This document shows positions 15,754 through 19,883 of a stretch of DNA of 19,883 nucleotides, piece after piece (position 1 is the stretch's first letter; each line of letters begins with the position of its first letter). Source of the DNA: CAWBCI01 sp963787195 (GTDB taxonomy: Bacteria; Bacteroidota; Bacteroidia; Bacteroidales; JAGOPY01); assembly GCA_963787195.1 (NCBI GenBank), contig CAWBCI010000016.1, positions 1-19,883 on the forward strand, in the 5' to 3' direction. The notes beneath the pieces are model-generated. The model was not told where the DNA came from. It ran no database searches and saw only the letters and a program-made list of their open reading frames with translations. The position numbers were made by a program, and so were the translations under genes.

Positions 15754-17877
15754 TTATTCTAATCGCAGCATCAATGAACTTTTGTCCAATTCCTCAATCT
15801 TATCATAAATTTCTGTTACCTCTGAAATTTTATCCGCTGCAATTTTTCTCTTATTGGTTGAAAAGAAGCTTGTGATCCGGATTGCATCAGGGCCTTGCTG
15901 TTTGGTTTTAATGATCAATTCCCCAAACTCATTATCAATCCTGATATTATCAATACAGTTCAGTAAACTGACAGGTTTATCAAACTTTATCATATAAACA
16001 TAGGAATCCCGCCCCGGGAAATCCGGATAAAAATCCTGTTGCCGCCCGCAGCTATCAATGTTATCATAAATAATATAACGGCACCAGTTTTTCAGGTCTA
16101 AAGAAATTGTATCCCCTTTCTTTTTCATCAGGCCTGTAGCTTCATAGCTGGCTGTTACCAAGGCATTAAAAGGAAACTCACGGCTGATGATTTCTGTTCC
16201 CGATTTTAAAAGATTAACCTGATCATTCAGTTCCCATATTTTTTTATTATAGCGTTCATTTACGCTTTCATCGCGGCAATTATAGAGGTAAAGGCCACGG
16301 CAAAGAGTGGAATACTGCCCCGACAAACTGATTTTTGCATTAAAGGATGCGGAAAGGTTTTCAGTGTTGATACTGACCAGTATATTGCTTTTCCGTGTGT
16401 TGTCGCGATTCTCACTGTGAGGCAGTTGAATTTGTCTCAGCTCCTCATTGACCGGTTTTTTAATATCCCTGTAATCATCAAGGTAAACCAATCTGGCACA
16501 AGCGTTTTCAAAATAAAATGGGATTTCGTCCATGTAATAACCAAAACGTGAGTTTTTTGGATAGATATAATGGACTTTTCTGTTTTCAAATAAGATGGCA
16601 AACAGATAATCGCTATTGTACATGGGTTCAAAATAATCATCATCAAGCTGACCTGATCTCCTGTCACAAACATAGGCAGTAAAATAATTCAGTCCAAGCT
16701 TCATAATAATGGCTACATACATGTTATACCTGTTAATATCACGGACTCTCCGGCTTGTCACATCATCCCCTATCTTAGGACTATAAGTATCAGTTCTTTT
16801 AAAATAATCGGTATCATTGGCAAATTCAAAGTCATCCACTATGGTATTCTGAATTTTTTTTAATTTCTCAATGCCCGTTCTGTCATTATGAATATCCTTG
16901 CATTCAGCATCAACAAAGTCCCTGATTTGAAGATATTGTTTTAATTTGACGTTCTGTAAGATTGCTTTAGCAATTTCCAGGTGCCTCATTTCCCTGTCAT
17001 ACGAAAACAAGGAATAAAAAGGGGTAAAACGTTCTTCGAAAGAATAGGGAATTTCGTATAGCAATTCATAGGGTTTGATGGAGAAAATCACATGGGGCAG
17101 CGAAAGAAAAGGTATACCGCCGGGCTCATCTATGCATCCGCTGAGCTTGGTCCGGTTCCAGTAATAAACCTTGCATTTTTCATTTAGCACAACACTATCG
17201 GGTGTGGCATTGTGCCCATAAAAAAGATCTATTTGCAACCCGGGTTGATGCGAGAGTGTCAGTTGATACTTTTCTTTATAGACATCCCCGTTAAAAAAGA
17301 TCCGGAAAGAAGACAGGCGGCCGAAATTATCTTTATAATACACATCATAATTATATTCAATGCTCAGCTCATCCCCAACTTCCAGATTCAAAACCTGAAT
17401 CTTATGCTTCTCAAAATTTCCGTATAAATTATTCTCCACCATAACCATCCTGACATTTTCGGAAGTCTGTAAAATACTTGCGTCTTTAATGGTCCCTTCC
17501 TTTGTGATAATGCTTCCTTTAAAGGAGCCGATTTTCAAATTTGAATAAACATTGCAATAATTCCTTTCTTTGGGAAAATGAGGAATATAGGTCGGATCAA
17601 AGTCTTCCGGAAGGATAAATGTTGAAAAGCGGGCAAGACCTTCAGCATCCAGGATCTTGATCTTCATCTTCTTCGTAAATGAAAAAGTAATAAAATAAGA
17701 TTTAAGACCACTGATTTTAATATTATTGTTTTCGCTGATAATGTAAGCGCCTTTCTTCCCGAAATTAAAGTGCGAAGCTGTCGTATCGTTTTCCGGGAAT
17801 CCTTTTACCGTCTTTCCTGTAAAGGATAAACTGATTATCATGAAAAGAGGCAGTAAGAATGATGATTTGGATTTCAT
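15754..17877 (-). CDS. exported DUF3857/transglutaminase-like protein without catalytic residues
   Basis: This 707-aa protein has a signal peptide (MKSKSSFLLPLFMIISLSFT). Residues about 40-275 resemble the N-terminal DUF3857 beta-sandwich (VRMVMVENNLYGNFEKHKIQ, VLNLEVGDELSIEYNYDVYY). Residues about 295-470 match the transglutaminase-like core in layout. Where active members have GDCKDKA...L..AGI, this one has VRDINRYNMYVAIIMKLGLN (378-397). Where they have a histidine in FNHVIV it has NSDYLFAIL (421-429), and where they have an Asp in WLDPT it has HYIYPKNSRFGY (436-447). So Cys, His and Asp all appear to be replaced. The C-terminal part (about 480-707) ends KISEVTEIYDKIEELDKSSL plus MLRLE, like the tail of DUF3857 proteins. 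It is probably a periplasmic or surface binding protein rather than an enzyme. It is bracketed by composite repeats on both sides and has no adjacent partner gene. Confidence 0.8.
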   Translation of the reverse strand: MKSKSSFLLPLFMIISLSFTGKTVKGFPENDTTASHFNFGKKGAYIISENNNIKISGLKSYFITFSFTKKMKIKILDAEGLARFSTFILPEDFDPTYIPHFPKERNYCNVYSNLKIGSFKGSIITKEGTIKDASILQTSENVRMVMVENNLYGNFEKHKIQVLNLEVGDELSIEYNYDVYYKDNFGRLSSFRIFFNGDVYKEKYQLTLSHQPGLQIDLFYGHNATPDSVVLNEKCKVYYWNRTKLSGCIDEPGGIPFLSLPHVIFSIKPYELLYEIPYSFEERFTPFYSLFSYDREMRHLEIAKAILQNVKLKQYLQIRDFVDAECKDIHNDRTGIEKLKKIQNTIVDDFEFANDTDYFKRTDTYSPKIGDDVTSRRVRDINRYNMYVAIIMKLGLNYFTAYVCDRRSGQLDDDYFEPMYNSDYLFAILFENRKVHYIYPKNSRFGYYMDEIPFYFENACARLVYLDDYRDIKKPVNEELRQIQLPHSENRDNTRKSNILVSINTENLSASFNAKISLSGQYSTLCRGLYLYNCRDESVNERYNKKIWELNDQVNLLKSGTEIISREFPFNALVTASYEATGLMKKKGDTISLDLKNWCRYIIYDNIDSCGRQQDFYPDFPGRDSYVYMIKFDKPVSLLNCIDNIRIDNEFGELIIKTKQQGPDAIRITSFFSTNKRKIAADKISEVTEIYDKIEELDKSSLMLRLE

Positions 17878-17940
17878 TTTCCATATAATATTGAAAGAAA
17901 AGAATACTGAAGATAGTCTGATTCTTCTGAATTAGATTAC

Positions 17941-17958
17941 TGCATTTTTCTAAATGCA
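17941..17958. repeat. 7-bp hairpin upstream of the DUF3857-like gene
   Basis: TGCATTT and AAATGCA pair perfectly around TTCT. It lies about 65 bases before the start codon, in the presumed promoter/leader region. No TAnnTTTG box was found on the minus strand nearby, so its role is unknown. Confidence 0.45.
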
Positions 17959-18059
17959 ATTTTCAATTTACCAATTTCAAAATGTGGCACATAGAATGAA
18001 AAGCGCAGAAAAGATCTCCATTGGACAAGGGCACTTACAAAAGCTCACTTCTGCCCTAT

Positions 18060-18631
18060 AATAAACTTAAAACCTGAACAAATCTTGGTGAATACCTTTG
18101 TGTTTTAGTGCTTTGGTGGCTATAAGGAATCAGACATTTGGTTGTTTTTCAGATTTAGCCACAGAAGCACAAATGCACAAAGAATTTTCACAAAGAAAAA
18201 CACATTTGAAGTTTAAACCATTGATATTCAATTTTTTTTATCCATATTAAGCTTAAATATGTACTGCAATAAAAATTCATGCTTTTCATATCATGCCGCG
18301 CCTACGATGCTCGCTTTTGTGGAAATTCTATTATTGGCGGTAATAAACTACCCCGTGGCAAGCAGCGGGGTATCTTAAAAAAATATCTCTTATTTGTCTC
18401 AAGAGACGGGGAATTGATTAAAATCTGAGATTTGATTCGATTTCAATATTATACCCGTCTCATTTTTAAGCAATTTGGTACAAAATACATGTTTTGTGCA
18501 TTATAATTGAGCTGCGTAGCAGCGGCACAATTAAGCTCAGATAGATGAAAGTGTAGTAGCCACCTTCGTCTGGTAAGGGCGTTGATTAGCACTAACCTTA
18601 GGTCAATAGTAAACTTTTAACTTTAAAAAAT
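18060..18631. repeat. composite hairpin repeat, copy A (shortened)
   Basis: This unit begins with the long inverted repeat (18084-18195). It has only one, imperfect, hairpin in the left pair (GCGCCTACGATGC near 18298) and only one GCTGC-GTA-GCAGC hairpin (18511-18523). It holds a three-hairpin element at 18336-18413. The missing segments lie between the sister hairpins, as if deleted by recombination between them. Distance to the next unit is 548 bp. Confidence 0.88.
18336..18413 (+). repeat. three-hairpin element, shortened copy
   Basis: GGCGGTAATAAACTACCCCG through GTCTC-AA-GAGACGGGGAATT matches 15265-15340 and the start of 19507-19674. The third hairpin with TTCGGGATC is missing. Confidence 0.8.
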
Positions 18632-19204
18632 CTTTGTGAATACCTTTGTGTTTTGGTGCTTTGGTGGCTAACAGGGAACTCTACAAATGTTGTTTTTCAG
18701 ATTTTGCCACAAAGGCACTAAAGCACCAGGAATTTTCACAAAGAAAAAAAACCATAAGCATTGAAAAATTGATGATCAATTTTTCTATACATTTTAAGCT
18801 TTAATATCTACTGCATCAGAAATTCAGGCTTTTCTTATCATGCCGCTCCTACGGAGCTCTGAAAATTCTTTCTCCCATCATTGCTATAAACATGTCGCAC
18901 CTACGGCGCTCGCTTTTGTAGATATTCTATAATTGGCGGTAAAAAATATAAGATTTGATTTAATTTCAGCATTAAACTATTCTAATTTCTTAGCACTTGG
19001 CACAAAATATAATTTGTGCAAGAAACTACAGCTGCGTAGCAGCGGCATGTCTATAGCACTTTGGAAGACATTAAAAATCATGAGCTGCGTAGCAGCGGCA
19101 CAATTAAGCTCAGATGGATGAAAGTGTGGTGGTCACCTTCGTCTGGTAAGGGCGTTGATTAGCACTAACCTTAGGTCAATAGTAAACTTTTAACTTTAAA
19201 AAAT
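18632..19204. repeat. composite hairpin repeat, copy B
   Basis: The long inverted repeat is at 18632-18743 and the paired hairpins at 18845-18857 and 18897-18909, the latter with one A-C mismatch. The three-hairpin element is absent: the sequence jumps from GGCGGTAAAAAATATAAG to a diverged AT-rich stretch. Both GCTGC-GTA-GCAGC hairpins are present at 19031-19043 and 19084-19096. The period to the next copy is 573 bp. Confidence 0.88.
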
Positions 19205-19883
19205 CTTTGTGAATACCTTTGTGTTTTGGTGCTTTGGTGGCTAACAGGGAACTATACAAATGATTGTTTTTCAGATTAGCCACAAAGACACTAAGCACCA
19301 GGAATTTTCACAAAGAAAAAAAACCATAAGCATTGAAAAATTGATGATCAATTTTTCTATACATTTTAAGCTTTAATATCTACTGCATCAGAAATTCAGG
19401 CTTTTCTTATCATGCCGCTCCTACGGAGCTCTGAAAATTCTTTCTCCCCTCATTGCTATAAACATGTCGCGCCTACGGCGCTCGCTTTTGTGGAAGTTCT
19501 ATATTTGGCGGTAATAAACTACCCCGTGGCAAGCAGCCGGGTATCTTAAGAAAATATCTCTTATTCGTCTCAAGAGATTGGGAATTTAATCCCGAATAAG
19601 ACTTCGTCTTTTCGGGATCAATTCGACTAACAAATTTTTCTTCACTCCGTTTGAAAAATTTGAGTCGCATTGATTAAAATCTGAGATTTGATTTAATTTC
19701 AGAATTAAACTCGTTTCATTATTGAGCAATTTGGTGCAAAATACATGTTTTGTGCATTATAATTGAGCTGCGTAGCAGCGACATGTCTATAGCACTTTGG
19801 AAGACATAAAAAATCAAGAGCTGCGTAGCAGCGGCACAATTAAGCTCAAATAGATGAAAGTGTAGTATCCACCTTTTTCTGGC
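19205..19883. repeat. composite hairpin repeat, copy C, cut by the window edge
   Basis: The long inverted repeat is at 19205-19315, and hairpins lie at 19417-19429, 19469-19481, 19767-19779 and 19820-19832. It carries the longest three-hairpin element of the array (19507-19674). The window ends before the conserved GTTGATTAGCACTAACC stretch. There is no credible gene. Confidence 0.88.
19507..19674 (+). repeat. three-hairpin element, full copy
   Basis: This is the full-length match, in opposite orientation, to 4179-4352. It includes the CCCGAATAAGACTTCGTCTT ... CGGGATC hairpin and the AAATTTTTCTTC/GAAAAATTT region, and is embedded within composite copy C. Confidence 0.85.

Overview
The window looks like a chromosomal segment of a Bacteroidota bacterium, probably an environmental Bacteroidales-like lineage. 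Two proteins carry a type IX secretion (T9SS) C-terminal sorting tail, one of them broken. Several genes are preceded by the Bacteroidota promoter -7 box TAnnTTTG. Shine-Dalgarno sequences are inconspicuous, and long stretches of non-coding DNA are filled with hairpin-rich repeats of kinds common in this phylum. No phage, insertion-sequence transposase, CRISPR array or recognisable defence island is present.

Layout. 1-1539: four head-to-tail copies of a 368-bp non-coding unit, each with two long imperfect hairpins. 1696-4168: a short unit of a CYTH triphosphatase-like gene (one-base frameshift near its 3' end), a membrane-anchored MutS-like ATPase, then tRNA-Cys(GCA) with its own promoter and terminator. 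4179-4633: an inverted copy of a dispersed hairpin element, followed by a 119-bp tandem repeat that carries near-perfect 26-30 bp palindromes. 4678-6982: an AraC/GyrI-type regulator and S-adenosylmethionine synthetase (metK), divergently transcribed. 7102-9961: a small exported protein with a C-terminal membrane tag, convergent with a large T9SS-exported multidomain protein. 10168-12644: an outer-membrane beta-barrel protein and a sodium:solute symporter, convergent, with overlapping stop codons. 12645-14711: a 34-bp repeat, a cupin-tail remnant, a 61-aa membrane protein, and a six-Asp-box propeller protein whose T9SS tail is cut off by three frameshifts. 14935-19883: one DUF3857/transglutaminase-like protein without its catalytic residues, bracketed on both sides by direct copies of a 550-630 bp composite hairpin element. 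That element forms a three-copy array running off the right edge.

The genes do not form one pathway. They are housekeeping genes (metK, tRNA-Cys) mixed with cell-envelope and exported proteins. The most unusual content is non-coding: at least four families of structured repeats, including GC-rich 13-nt hairpins whose stems differ by compensatory changes. The frameshifts in two genes are either recent decay or assembly error, and reads would decide.
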